A stretch of 64,000 bases of DNA, from positions 1,721,885 to 1,785,884 of the forward strand of contig NZ_JACOFZ010000001.1 in NCBI RefSeq assembly GCF_014284155.1, written 5' to 3'. The position numbers and the translations under genes are program-made. Below are positions 17,904 to 26,341 of the stretch, piece after piece. Positions within the stretch are counted from its first letter, which is position 1. Each line of letters opens with the position of its first letter. This DNA is from Affinundibacterium nitidum (GTDB taxonomy: Bacteria; Pseudomonadota; Gammaproteobacteria; Burkholderiales; Burkholderiaceae_D). Below the pieces are notes generated by a model. The model searched no databases. It had not been told where the DNA came from and was given only the letters and a program-made list of their open reading frames with translations.

Positions 17904-18841
17904 GAGTTCGTCGCCACATGCAGTGCACGAAACCCTGCAAGGCAAGCTTCACGCGAATCAACGATCCAAGCACGAACTCCGAGTGACGTAAGGGCACTCG
18001 CGTACATTTTGCAGACAACACTATTTCCAATTAAGGGAATAGAGTTACCTTTCAGCTGAGGATATATCGTCAACGCATCAGCAATCTCTGAGCCGATCAA
18101 GAGCCCACGCAGATATGACGCCGAGTGTTTTCTCTCCAACAAACCTCGAATGACACGCGCCCTCGCACCAAATAGAAGTGTTCCCAAGCGAAGTTGATGC
18201 TCCTGCGACTGGCGAACACCCTCCAAAAATTCAGGGCCATCCGCAGCCTCCCCATCTACTATCGAAGCCAAAAGACCTGAAGCTGTGAGCTTATCGAAAA
18301 TTTCGCCAGACATGCTGGTAAAGAACTCAGTAATGCGCCCTTCTTGAAACCGCGCCCACTTTGTGTGCGTTCCAGGCAGTGCCACAAGGCCACTCCAGTC
18401 AGGTCGAATAGATGCCAAGCCAAACAACTCGATCTCTTCACCTCGCAAGATATCTGGCCCGCCATCAAATTCACGTTCACAGCAAATTCCTGGAACAAGG
18501 CGAACAGGTACGGTACCAATGGTAGTGCCAATCGAAGCTCGGGCAACATCTTTCAAATTTGAAGGAGCCTCAACATAGGGCGCCTCTTGCCACCCAATAT
18601 TGGAACCTACCATTCCACAGGCATAAACTGAACCATGATTCGGCCAACGATCAGACAATTGGTTCATCAAATTGGCCATCCCTTCCCGGCCAAGACCTGA
18701 GACGCCAGAAGGCTGGCTCCATTCATCTAACAGTGTTCCATCTGCTGCGATTCGATACGCGCGAAAATTAGAACTTCCCCAATTTACACCAACAAAAGAA
18801 TCCAATAATACATTAACGGCGGGTTGCACTTGCACCTCCAT
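17900..18841 (-). CDS. dgoK: 2-dehydro-3-deoxygalactonate kinase
   Basis: 313 residues, matching DgoK: VGVNWGSSNFRAYRI near the N-terminus, GMVGSNIGWQEAPYV, LPGTHTKWARF, and FTSMSGEIFDKL. It phosphorylates 2-keto-3-deoxygalactonate at O6 in the cytosol, feeding the aldolase encoded next. The ATG at 18841 overlaps the SDR gene by 29 nt and has a poor upstream site. GGAGGTG lies at codons 2-3, so an internal GTG/TTG start a few codons later is possible. Its stop overlaps the next start as ATGA. Confidence 0.9.
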   Translation of the reverse strand: MEVQVQPAVNVLLDSFVGVNWGSSNFRAYRIAADGTLLDEWSQPSGVSGLGREGMANLMNQLSDRWPNHGSVYACGMVGSNIGWQEAPYVEAPSNLKDVARASIGTTIGTVPVRLVPGICCEREFDGGPDILRGEEIELFGLASIRPDWSGLVALPGTHTKWARFQEGRITEFFTSMSGEIFDKLTASGLLASIVDGEAADGPEFLEGVRQSQEHQLRLGTLLFGARARVIRGLLERKHSASYLRGLLIGSEIADALTIYPQLKGNSIPLIGNSVVCKMYASALTSLGVRAWIVDSREACLAGFRALHVATNS

Positions 18842-19553
18842 CTATAGGGTGAATCGCACCGGTAATCCATGAGGACTGATCCGATGCCAAAAATAAAGCT
18901 AGTTCTGCCACTTCTTCGGGCATTCCGAAACGTGCTAAAGGGTGACGATTAACGTTCTGAAGTAGTGCGAGATCACCGTCCGGCAGTGCTTCATACGATG
19001 CTCGCAACATTGGGGTATCGATAGATGCTGGTGCGATCGCATTGACACGAATCCCAAATGGCGCTAACTCGACAGCCGAACTCTTGGTTAAGCTATTGAG
19101 TGCAGCTTTTGAAGCAGCATATGCCACGTGGCTAGGCGTAGCGAAGCTCGCATTAATCGACGATAACAAGATAATGGAGCCGCTGCCCTTTTCTTTCATA
19201 TCAGGAACGCATAGTTTCATCAAACGTACGGCTCCGATTACATTCACGTCGTAGATATCTGCGTAAGCCTCAACTTCATTTTCTAGACTCCCTCCTCGAG
19301 GGCAGATCGCTGCGGCGTGAACAATAATATCTATTTTCCCAATTCGACTTTTCACCTGCCCGACCGCATTTGCCAATGCATCCGTTGAGCGAACATCCGC
19401 TACGAAATTACAATCTGCATTTGCGGTCAGGCGGCTATCAAGTCCTGCAACAAGCGCACCTTCGCCTCGAAAAAGCTTTACGATCGCCGCACCAATACCG
19501 CTTGCAGCACCAGTAACAACAGCGCAGCGTCCAGATAATCGATTCATGTGCAC
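18813..19553 (-). CDS. SDR-family sugar dehydrogenase (galactose 1-dehydrogenase-like)
   Basis: 246 residues. Rossmann motif TGAASGIG (~14-21), NAG-like region AAAICPRGG, catalytic Ser in LLSSINASF, YAASKAAL (Tyr/Lys pair), and the C-terminal HPIDGG typical of classical SDRs. It should oxidise an aldose to its lactone with NAD(P). The GTG at 19553 has AAGGAG at 7-nt spacing and is preferred over the ATG two codons later. It lies between the TonB receptor (46-nt gap) and dgoK. Galactose is the likely substrate from pathway context, with fucose or arabinose as alternatives. Confidence 0.83.
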   Translation of the reverse strand: MHMNRLSGRCAVVTGAASGIGAAIVKLFRGEGALVAGLDSRLTANADCNFVADVRSTDALANAVGQVKSRIGKIDIIVHAAAICPRGGSLENEVEAYADIYDVNVIGAVRLMKLCVPDMKEKGSGSIILLSSINASFATPSHVAYAASKAALNSLTKSSAVELAPFGIRVNAIAPASIDTPMLRASYEALPDGDLALLQNVNRHPLARFGMPEEVAELALFLASDQSSWITGAIHPIDGGASATRR

Positions 19554-19599
19554 TTATTAACTCCTTAGGAACTGACCATTTATTTCTAATTACTCAAAA

Positions 19600-22296
19600 T
19601 TACAATTTAACATTCATACTCAATTTGAAGATCGATCCAAATATATTGTTTGTTCGGAGTGCTTCAGATGTGCCGTCGTAGGTTCGCTGTTTACTATTGA
19701 GGAGATTACTTCCCTCAAGACTAAAACTTACTTTCGTGCTGTAGTCATATTTAAATGAGAGCGACAGATCTCTATATGTGTCGTTATATATCCCTGTGTT
19801 CGCTGCAGACAGGCTCACCAGATACGCATCACGCCAGTTATACGCCAAACGCACGCCAAACGGTCCACTCTCGTAGTAAGTCACCAAATTCACGTTGTTT
19901 TTGGACAAGCCAGGGAAAGGCAACTGGCGATTCGTCACATCGCGAATTGGTGTTTTTGAATCAATGTAGGAGTAAGTTGCCATCATCCCTAAGCCATCAA
20001 ATGCCTTTGGCAGGAATGAAAATGGCATCTGCACCAACATCTCCGCTCCTTGCATGGTCGCACCTTCACCGTTCACTTTACGGTTAATAAGATAGTTGAT
20101 GCCACCGTAACTTTCAGGACTTTGGCGTTGCACAATAAAGCTAGAAATATTTTTTCTAAATAAACCTACAGATGCCATCCCTTGCTTACCGAAATATCTT
20201 TCCAATGAAAGATCGAACTGCGTTGCTCTAAACGGATCTAGGCCTGGAGCACCGCCCGAACCTGTACCAGGGCTTGTTTGTACACCATTTTGAAATACCG
20301 CATTATTGGAGAGAGAAATCCCGTTGTTCAAATCTACCGTATTTGGAAATGCAACCACCTTTGCCGCGCCAGCACGCAGGATGGTTTCGCGATTCAACTC
20401 CAATGTTGTAACACCCGATGGAAGTGCCTCACTATCGTTACGGCGATAGGTATTCGGAGTTGCTGCACCATTTGCGCCAATCAAATTGCCGATAGAATCC
20501 ATTTCACGACGCAACAAACGATAACCGAGATTGCCGCCAACAGGCATTTCCCCAACTTCAGTTTCAAAGTTTACCTTCGCATATGCCTCAGTAAAGCGTT
20601 CTTTGATTTCAAATGTGCCGGCCAAAGAATTCGTATTTGCACTTGGGTCTAAGCATTGACTATTCTGCGAAATGACAGGAAACGCTGTGAATGCAGAGCA
20701 ACTCGTAAATACAGCACGAGAAGCGATCAAGTAAGAAGAAGGCAATCCCGAATTGATGCTCGTATTGCTATAGGTAGTCAGAAAATTTCCCAATTGATTG
20801 GCCGGTATACCGCCAGCAGGACGCACATCCGTGCGCAAAGGATTTTGTGTCGAATCCAAATTACTCAAACGCGCACCAAAATCGACTGAACTAAAAAATG
20901 ATCCAGGAAACTTCAATGTAAAGTCCGTTCGGAACGACTTGTTTTCACTAGACGCGCGATAAAGGTTATCGAACAAAATCGTATGACGCAATGAATCTGG
21001 ATCGAGCAAGTTGATTCCATTTACAGCATAAGTTCCATAGGCGCCATTGCCAAGATCAAAATCAATCGTCGGCGTGATCGTCGCAATAGGCTGCAATCGG
21101 AAGTACAACTGATGGTAACTCGAAGTCGATCTACCGGTAGAGATTTCTGCAGACCCTTTCAAATTCTCTGTTAAGGTAAACTTACTTCGAAGTGCGGACG
21201 ACATAATATCTGAGTCAACATCAGCAGCTTCAGTGTTTGATAAAACAGCGCTTTTTGTTTGGCCTGAGAGCAGCACATTATTCGCTGAATAGACTGCGTT
21301 GGTTAGTGAGGTAGTCGGATTAAAAGATAACCAAAAACGATCGCGGTTCGAATTCAACTTTGAATAAAAAGTATCACCAATCAATTCAAACGATTTACTC
21401 GGGCGCCACTGCACGGTCGCGTTCACTCCGCGCTTACTTCTGTCTTCACGAATTTCCTGAATGCGAACATCTTGATTTCCAAAAACAGTCTTAGATGGAT
21501 TGAAGTTCGCATCGGTATAGCTACGGTAACCCGAAAAAGTATCTAAGCCTTGCTGCGACAAACTCCTGTTTTCAGCAGAAACACCAACCAAAACACCCAC
21601 CGTATTATTTGCAAATTTGCCCGCTGCCAGACCAAATAATTCTTCACCTGTTTTCCCTGGCAAGCGATCTCGCGTGAGAGCGGTCTTAAATGCAAACTGG
21701 GTTTCAGGTCCATCAAGAGGCATACGCGTGCGAATATCTACAAGCCCACCAAGTGCACCACTAATTTGATTCGCACCTGCAAGCTTAGTTACTTCGAGTT
21801 GCGAGATGATCTCGGATGGTACAAGCGCCATCAAACCGTAGGTAGATGTTCCCAGTTGATCAATACCGGTACCGCCACGCCCAGTAGAATCAAGAATTTC
21901 ACGGCCATTGAAAAGGGTTACGTTTTGACGCAGACCCCGCACTGAGATACTGGTACCCTCACCAATACCCCGATCCACCTGCACCCCCGAAACTCGAGCC
22001 AAGGATTCCGCGACGTTCTTATCAGGTAATTTACCCATATCTTCAGCCACAATCGCATCGACGAATTGAGAAGAGTTTCGTTTTTGATTTCGAGCTGACT
22101 CCAAACTACTTCGAATACCAGTAACAACAACCAACTGACTTCCTTGGGCACCAGAATCGGCAGTCGACTTTGCACCACTCTCAGGTGGCGTGTCAGTCCC
22201 TTGCGTTTGCGCTAATACCGGATGAATCACCGTCATCGGCGATGCCAAGATAGAGGTCAACAACAGGCCTCGAATCACGCTTTGCTTCTTTTTCAT
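19600..22296 (-). CDS. TonB-dependent outer-membrane receptor (Xanthomonas/Caulobacter sugar type)
   Basis: About 898 residues from the ATG at 22296 (GGAGACGAT upstream). A longer reading to 22347 lacks such a site. A signal peptide (MKKKQSVIRGLLLTSILASP...LAQ) is followed by a plug domain with VVVTGIRSSLESARNQKR, EDMGKLPDKNVAESLARVSG and VRGLRQN, then a ~700-residue beta-barrel ending in ...FKLSMNVKL with a C-terminal aromatic/hydrophobic pattern. This subfamily takes up oligosaccharides rather than siderophores. It heads the operon with SDR, kinase and aldolase-lactonase, so it should import the galactose-containing oligosaccharide released by the secreted enzyme(s). Confidence 0.9.
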   Translation of the reverse strand: MKKKQSVIRGLLLTSILASPMTVIHPVLAQTQGTDTPPESGAKSTADSGAQGSQLVVVTGIRSSLESARNQKRNSSQFVDAIVAEDMGKLPDKNVAESLARVSGVQVDRGIGEGTSISVRGLRQNVTLFNGREILDSTGRGGTGIDQLGTSTYGLMALVPSEIISQLEVTKLAGANQISGALGGLVDIRTRMPLDGPETQFAFKTALTRDRLPGKTGEELFGLAAGKFANNTVGVLVGVSAENRSLSQQGLDTFSGYRSYTDANFNPSKTVFGNQDVRIQEIREDRSKRGVNATVQWRPSKSFELIGDTFYSKLNSNRDRFWLSFNPTTSLTNAVYSANNVLLSGQTKSAVLSNTEAADVDSDIMSSALRSKFTLTENLKGSAEISTGRSTSSYHQLYFRLQPIATITPTIDFDLGNGAYGTYAVNGINLLDPDSLRHTILFDNLYRASSENKSFRTDFTLKFPGSFFSSVDFGARLSNLDSTQNPLRTDVRPAGGIPANQLGNFLTTYSNTSINSGLPSSYLIASRAVFTSCSAFTAFPVISQNSQCLDPSANTNSLAGTFEIKERFTEAYAKVNFETEVGEMPVGGNLGYRLLRREMDSIGNLIGANGAATPNTYRRNDSEALPSGVTTLELNRETILRAGAAKVVAFPNTVDLNNGISLSNNAVFQNGVQTSPGTGSGGAPGLDPFRATQFDLSLERYFGKQGMASVGLFRKNISSFIVQRQSPESYGGINYLINRKVNGEGATMQGAEMLVQMPFSFLPKAFDGLGMMATYSYIDSKTPIRDVTNRQLPFPGLSKNNVNLVTYYESGPFGVRLAYNWRDAYLVSLSAANTGIYNDTYRDLSLSFKYDYSTKVSFSLEGSNLLNSKQRTYDGTSEALRTNNIFGSIFKLSMNVKL

Positions 22297-22321
22297 ATCG
22301 TCTCCATTAGTGTTTTTTTGC

Positions 22322-22340
22322 TTGCTGAAATATTCAGCAA
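22322..22340. promoter_or_regulatory. Inverted repeat in the leader of the TonB receptor operon
   Basis: TTGCTGAA / TTCAGCAA arms around ATA, a perfect 8-bp dyad located 26-44 nt before the ATG at 22296. It could be an operator or a leader hairpin. No copy was noticed elsewhere in the window. Confidence 0.4.
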
Positions 22341-22407
22341 ATGACAAACAAGCTCTTGCAACTCAACATACACAACATCCGTCTACACTCATTTATGTAT
22401 ATTCTGA

Positions 22408-22429
22408 AGCACCAAAAGTAACATGTCAA
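22408..22429 (-). promoter_or_regulatory. Promoter with TTGGTGCT operator half-site for the TonB receptor operon
   Basis: TTGACA (22429-22424), 8 nt, TTGGTGCT (22415-22408), then AATATACAT on the minus strand. It has the same geometry as the promoter before the 1606 gene. The leader to the ATG would be about 100 nt. Confidence 0.5.
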
Positions 22430-22550
22430 GAAAAATGAAAACGTACAATAAATCAAATAAAATAAACTTAAATCATTGATTTAGAAAGATAAAATGGAAA
22501 AAGTACATACGGAAATCTGCAAAATACAACCAATTTACAACATTATTTAA

Positions 22551-22567
22551 TGCTTCTATAGCACCAA
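22551..22567. promoter_or_regulatory. Second copy of the TGCTTCTATAGCACCA operator
   Basis: It is identical over 16 nt to 1898-1913, with one further A making the AGCACCAA half-site. It lies about 140 nt upstream of the promoter-overlapping half-site at 22408, as expected for a remote operator. Confidence 0.45.
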
Positions 22568-22816
22568 CAATTGAATGACGAGGTCGATTCCGCGTACATA
22601 CTTACAACATTCATCGCACCCACAATGAAAACAAGCAAGAGCTGTCCCCACCTCCATGGAGACCGAAGAAAATGGTGAACTACCATTACTGGAAGAACTA
22701 GATGCCAAGCTCGCCGAAACAAGATTGATTGCACCGGCAGCTAGGATGAGAGTCAACACGCAACCGAAATACAATTGTGTTACGCCACATACAGCAGGCG
22801 AGAAGTCACCTGGCAA
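22556..22816 (-). pseudogene. Possible remnant of a secreted protein gene (signal peptide plus Ser-rich linker)
   Basis: An 86-codon reading frame begins with a signal-like stretch (TQLYFGCVLTLILAAGAINL), then a Ser-rich linker (SLASSSSSNGSSPFSS) like those of the window's lipoproteins, then degenerates. It overlaps the operator at 22551. It is probably the 5' scrap of a lost secreted gene, not a functional CDS. The rest of 22817-23229 holds no supported gene. Confidence 0.25.
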
Positions 22817-23229
22817 TGAAGAAAAGAATCGCTCTAAACCAAAGGGCTTGATTGAGAGTACGAAACAGGATTACGGTTAGCATCGCGATCAAAGGCCGAT
22901 CAGATATCGATGCGGGCCACTAAGATTCACACTAACCTATGCGGCCAATATCGAAGGACTCACAGGATTGATAAGCAGATGACATTAAGCACAATCTAAA
23001 ATACAAAAAGAATTTCCCAGGCCGTGCAAATGAAATGACAACCGCGCGGAGGAACGCTGATGCATCTCAGGCTAAAAATTGAGCTAGCTAGTTCTCCTAG
23101 GATACGCATAGACGCCACCTTCAAGATCCTCTTACACTCCTCGTTGGAGGAGCGCTGCACTCGAAAGTCACGTTCTCTGCTGAGCCCCTCGATTGGAAAT
23201 CTCACCATTTCCTCTTTTGCACGAAGCTC

Positions 23230-23309
23230 AACTTTAAGCTTGAATTGAGTGGCTCAAGCCAGCGCATCCATTGGAACGAAGTGTCGCGAACTCGAATGCC
23301 ACGTTAGAC
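23230..23309 (-). other. attC-like site of cassette 3 (degenerate)
   Basis: The minus strand starts with GTCTAAC (23309-23303), a match to the inverse core RYYYAAC that overlaps the TAA stop of the cassette gene. It ends near AATTCAAGCTTAAAG (~23245-23231), resembling the usual AATTCAAGCGTTRRRY end with a decayed core. The total of about 80 nt is within attC range. Confidence 0.5.
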
Positions 23310-23771
23310 GCGCGTTCGAACAGCAGGTCGATTAAGTAATAATATTACCAAGCACGCTAGCGCTACAGCATTTACCGCGACATATTGTTGGCCATGAACG
23401 GCGCCGTGCGAAACCATAAAATCAATCCCAATACTGAACTCGTAAAGTGCCGAGGCACTGCCCTTGTCCGACATATCAGCCCCCAAGGGCACAAACACAC
23501 CCAATCCCGGCCGATACAAGAGAGTGCCGACAAAGAAGACTGGTATTTGTAAAAGTTGAACAACAATCGAACCAGACCAGGCGAATTTACTGGCTCGCAA
23601 CAGCGCAATACCTGCCAATAGGCCCAGGGTTCCAAGTGCGATAAGCGCACCCGTTCTAAGAGTAACAGCACCCGTGCCATCCGATGAGAAAAAGGCCGCA
23701 GTTATATCGCCAAGCATGAACACGCCTGAGAGTATTTCGAGCCAGGCGACCATACGAATCGGTTTATTCAT
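23304..23771 (-). CDS. Cassette 3: four-helix membrane protein of unknown function
   Basis: 155 residues from the ATG at 23771 (MNKPIRMVAWLEILSG). A longer reading to 23816 would run through the preceding attC. There are about four hydrophobic helices (~7-27, 38-58, 64-85, 125-148). The gene has no promoter of its own: it starts 7 nt after an attC core and its stop is embedded in the next attC, the normal layout of an integron cassette. No family is recognised. Confidence 0.65.
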   Translation of the reverse strand: MNKPIRMVAWLEILSGVFMLGDITAAFFSSDGTGAVTLRTGALIALGTLGLLAGIALLRASKFAWSGSIVVQLLQIPVFFVGTLLYRPGLGVFVPLGADMSDKGSASALYEFSIGIDFMVSHGAVHGQQYVAVNAVALACLVILLLNRPAVRTRV

Positions 23772-23777
23772 GAGGAT

Positions 23778-23834
23778 GTTTAATGTTGGAGGTACGGGGC
23801 TGCGGCGCGACAGCAATTGACCGAGGGGTTAGGC
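23778..23834 (-). other. attC site of cassette 2
   Basis: The minus strand begins GCCTAACCCCTCGGTCAATT (inverse core GCCTAAC, 23834-23828, overlapping the stop codon of cassette gene 2). It ends TACCTCCAACATTAAACATC. The 3' core ATTAAAC (23784-23778) differs from GTTRRRY only at the first base. The length of 57 nt and the CCTCGGTC / TACCTC arms resemble short attC sites of known cassettes. Confidence 0.65.
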
Positions 23835-24383
23835 CACATTCAGCGCTCGCTGTGTGGCTGCTGAAATTTGTACGCAGTTCGGAGACTCGACTTCGCGCTG
23901 CAATGCGAGTTGAGCGTGCTGCGTGAGTGGCGACCCCGAAGACAAGAGAGCCGTTGGGTTGTCCATGGAGGCGAACCAACTGAGCCCTTCGTTGGTTATG
24001 CACTGAAGCATGAGGTCCGCACATCGCTTCCAGCTAACTTCGTCCGCAGTGAAGTCGAAATTTTGGAGCCTGAGACCGGGCGACTCCCGATCAGGAATCC
24101 CGTCAGTGCATGGACCATTTAGACCGGCTGCAGGAAACTCGTCAGACCTGACGCGCAAACCAAAATGGATTCGGAACGAGGCAGCAAAAGTGTACTTGTG
24201 GACGTGAACGAACTCGATGACGTACGGACCAGTGCGGGTGAAGAATGTGGGCTTTGTGCACTGGAACCCAAATGGCTTAAGCATCCCTGCAAGGAGGCGC
24301 AACACCTTGTGCGCATCGCGTGACTCCTGCCTCTTCTCAGGGGAGCTAGGGAAAGCCGGGCGTGACATCAGATGTTCGTTCAT
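23829..24383 (-). CDS. Cassette 2: DUF4304-like cytosolic protein
   Basis: 184 residues from the ATG at 24383. An upstream ATG at 24440 lies inside the preceding attC and is rejected. The N-terminal part (VLRLLAGMLKPFGFQCTKPTFFTRTG, then VIEFVHVHKYTFAASFRIHFGLR) resembles DUF4304 proteins, which are frequent integron cargo. The function is unknown. The start codon lies 4 nt after a perfect core site GTTAGGC and the TAA stop sits in GCCTAAC, so the coding part spans almost the whole cassette. Base composition is richer in GC than the neighbours. Confidence 0.68.
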   Translation of the reverse strand: MNEHLMSRPAFPSSPEKRQESRDAHKVLRLLAGMLKPFGFQCTKPTFFTRTGPYVIEFVHVHKYTFAASFRIHFGLRVRSDEFPAAGLNGPCTDGIPDRESPGLRLQNFDFTADEVSWKRCADLMLQCITNEGLSWFASMDNPTALLSSGSPLTQHAQLALQREVESPNCVQISAATQRALNVA

Positions 24384-24386
24384 GCG

Positions 24387-24473
24387 GCCTAACGCTGATT
24401 TGAAAGGCGCGCGCCAATCAGTAAAATTTAAAAAACGCATATTCGCGGGTCATTTTCGAAAGCCATGTTAGGT
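24387..24473 (-). other. attC site of cassette 1
   Basis: The inverse core ACCTAAC (24473-24467) contains the stop of cassette gene 1. The 3' core GTTAGGC (24393-24387) matches GTTRRRY exactly and is preceded by TTTCAAATCAGC. Length 87 nt. The central part holds a GC-rich palindrome (GGCGCGCGCC). Confidence 0.7.
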
Positions 24474-24863
24474 TTTAGTGGCACCACGACCGAGCTTCCT
24501 ATTAGCACGCACAAACTCACTTACCGAGATAATCATTAAATACCATCCATAAGCGATGAATGCTCCAAATAGCCAGAATGAGATTTGATCCGATTCGACA
24601 GTGAAACTTCCATCTTCCATCTCTTCAACAAAAAGCATTTTAGGATTGGAAAACGATAGAGGAATTAAAAGATAACTTTGACTTTGTATTTCCCAACCTA
24701 CAAATGATCCACCAATTGCTAGCGGTAGATAGTTCTGCATATGCGCTCTTGCCGCATCTTCCCCTTTCCAAGGGCTAACAACGTTACGCGTGGAATTTAC
24801 AAGGGCAATTAGTGCCAAAAACATCAATAGCAATTTAAAAAAGCTGATTAATCTTCGCTTCAT
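24468..24863 (-). CDS. Cassette 1: small membrane protein of unknown function
   Basis: 131 residues. Hydrophobic helices lie near residues 8-24 and ~95-116, with a soluble stretch of ~65 residues between that would face the periplasm. The ATG lies 6 nt after the core site GTTAGGT at 24876-24870. There is almost no room for a promoter, as in integron cassettes. It is AT-richer than cassette 2, consistent with an independent origin. No family is recognised. Confidence 0.65.
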   Translation of the reverse strand: MKRRLISFFKLLLMFLALIALVNSTRNVVSPWKGEDAARAHMQNYLPLAIGGSFVGWEIQSQSYLLIPLSFSNPKMLFVEEMEDGSFTVESDQISFWLFGAFIAYGWYLMIISVSEFVRANRKLGRGATKT

Positions 24864-24869
24864 TTAAAA

Positions 24870-24944
24870 ACCTAACGTTTTAGTTGTGCGGCACCCCGAA
24901 GGGGGAACCGCGTAGCGGTGTCCGCTACCAATGCCTTGTTGCAC
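24870..24944 (-). other. attC site upstream of cassette 1 (from a lost or preceding cassette)
   Basis: The 3' core GTTAGGT (24876-24870) is a perfect GTTRRRY. The inverse core GTGCAAC (24944-24938) is one base off RYYYAAC. Between them are nested GC-rich arms (GGTAGCGGACACCGCTAC; CCCCCTTCGGGG), so the single strand would fold into a long imperfect hairpin. Length 75 nt. Confidence 0.7.
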
Positions 24945-25050
24945 GGCGCGTCTACAGCTGGTTGTAAATTAGTTATGGAGATTTTAAGAGTTATCAGAAC
25001 GAGAAGCAATCTGATTTATTCTTAAAATTAAAAAAATGTTGACGACAAAG

Positions 25051-25080
25051 TGGGCGATAGTGGGCGATAGTTGGCGAGCA
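25051..25080. repeat. Three 10-bp direct repeats beside the IS91-type transposase
   Basis: TGGGCGATAG, TGGGCGATAG, TTGGCGAGCA in tandem, about 90 nt beyond the 3' end of the transposase gene. This could belong to the oriIS end of the element. No function is shown by the sequence alone. Confidence 0.5.
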
Positions 25081-25165
25081 TTGGAACAATATTATCTGAT
25101 GACAATGAAAACGCGATAAACGTGGAAGTTGAGACGAGTTGAGACAAGCACGAATCAACAATGTG

Positions 25166-26341
25166 CTACACATGTTGACCTCCTAATGGGCGCGGTCGTG
25201 GTGGATCATGATGCGGAGCGATGTTACGGACATGGCTGATATGCGCGCCGCAAACAGTACACACATGCGCGGTGGGTCGCGTGACGTGTTGCGCGTAATA
25301 CGCTTGCCACGTCAATGGTTCAATCTTGGTGATGGGCGCTTGACGGAACACGGTACGTGCCAAATTCAATCGTGCTGTTTTACGCGGCGCGTACAAACCA
25401 TAACTGCGCACCGTGTGTTTGCCGGGTTCGGGTACGTGTTGCAACACCAGTTTCAGAAAACGTTCCGGCGTGTGAGCCGCGCAAACCGAGCGATACGCAG
25501 TAGCGCTATCACGATGCGGTGTATACGTAAAATTAACCTGCTGATTCGTGAGCCGAATCTGACCATCATGCAATGGACCTCCCCGTACGTAGCGCGCTAA
25601 ATACTGCACCAAGCCCTGACCGTGATCGTAACGGGTTTCAATACGCACATTCCACTTCTTCCGAAACAGATGGTTCAAGCACGAATGCATGCGCTCAGGA
25701 CTCACATCATCGGGTAGGCGCAACGTTTGCCGCTCGATGGCACGTCGCAACAACGCGAGCAATTTACCGCGAAATTTAGCCATCAGTACCCGTGCAGGTA
25801 ACAGACAACTGCCTTTGGGGTGCTGCCAACCAGCATCAGAGATACCACCATCAGTGAGCAAACAATGCAAGTGCGGATGCAAAGAGAGGGAGCGCCCCCA
25901 AGTATGCAGTGACAAGACATAGCCCGGTTCAGCACCAGCAAGTCGTCGCTCATCGTTGAGTAATTCTTGCAGACATTGACTAGCGCACTGAAACAGCAAT
26001 TCCATCATCGCGGCGGTATTGAGTTGCCACAGCGAGTTCAATTCATGGGGGATGGTAAAGATGATGTGATGGTGCGGGCAATGCAGTAAGCGCTCGCGCT
26101 GTTGCTGCAACCAACGCGCCATTTGCAGGCCTTTACATTGTGGACAACTACGATGCTTACAGGAGTTATACCAGACCCGTTCAACATGGCCTTGAGGGCA
26201 AGCCTGCACATGGCCACCTAATGCAGCAGTACGACAGCGAGAAAGTTTATTCGCAGCCCGATACCAATGCGGCGGTAAGCGTTCAGTATCAGCCAACTGT
26301 GAGAAATGGCGCTGAAAAAGACGCTGCAATGTACTGGCCAT
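25166..26341 (-). CDS. IS91-family rolling-circle (HUH) transposase
   Basis: 391 residues. The N-terminal zinc-finger region has CPQGHVERVWYNSCKHRSCPQC (first 20 residues of interest: the four Cys and His ligands at ~48-69). The HUH motif is HPHLHCLLTDGG. The catalytic-tyrosine region is VQYLARYVRGGP, and YTPHRDS follows, as in IS91/IS801/IS1294 proteins. Such enzymes move DNA by rolling-circle replication and can carry neighbouring sequence. The frame is intact, so it may be active. It adjoins the attC cluster in the same orientation. Confidence 0.9.
   Translation of the reverse strand: MASTLQRLFQRHFSQLADTERLPPHWYRAANKLSRCRTAALGGHVQACPQGHVERVWYNSCKHRSCPQCKGLQMARWLQQQRERLLHCPHHHIIFTIPHELNSLWQLNTAAMMELLFQCASQCLQELLNDERRLAGAEPGYVLSLHTWGRSLSLHPHLHCLLTDGGISDAGWQHPKGSCLLPARVLMAKFRGKLLALLRRAIERQTLRLPDDVSPERMHSCLNHLFRKKWNVRIETRYDHGQGLVQYLARYVRGGPLHDGQIRLTNQQVNFTYTPHRDSATAYRSVCAAHTPERFLKLVLQHVPEPGKHTVRSYGLYAPRKTARLNLARTVFRQAPITKIEPLTWQAYYAQHVTRPTAHVCTVCGAHISHVRNIAPHHDPPRPRPLGGQHV

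Noticed and set aside
24384-24440. N-terminal extension of the DUF4304-like cassette protein
   Set aside because: The extension is the attC site itself; the ATG at 24383 follows a perfect core GTTAGGC.
25051-25080. CRISPR-like short repeats
   Set aside because: Only three contiguous 10-bp units without spacers; better explained as part of the IS91 end.
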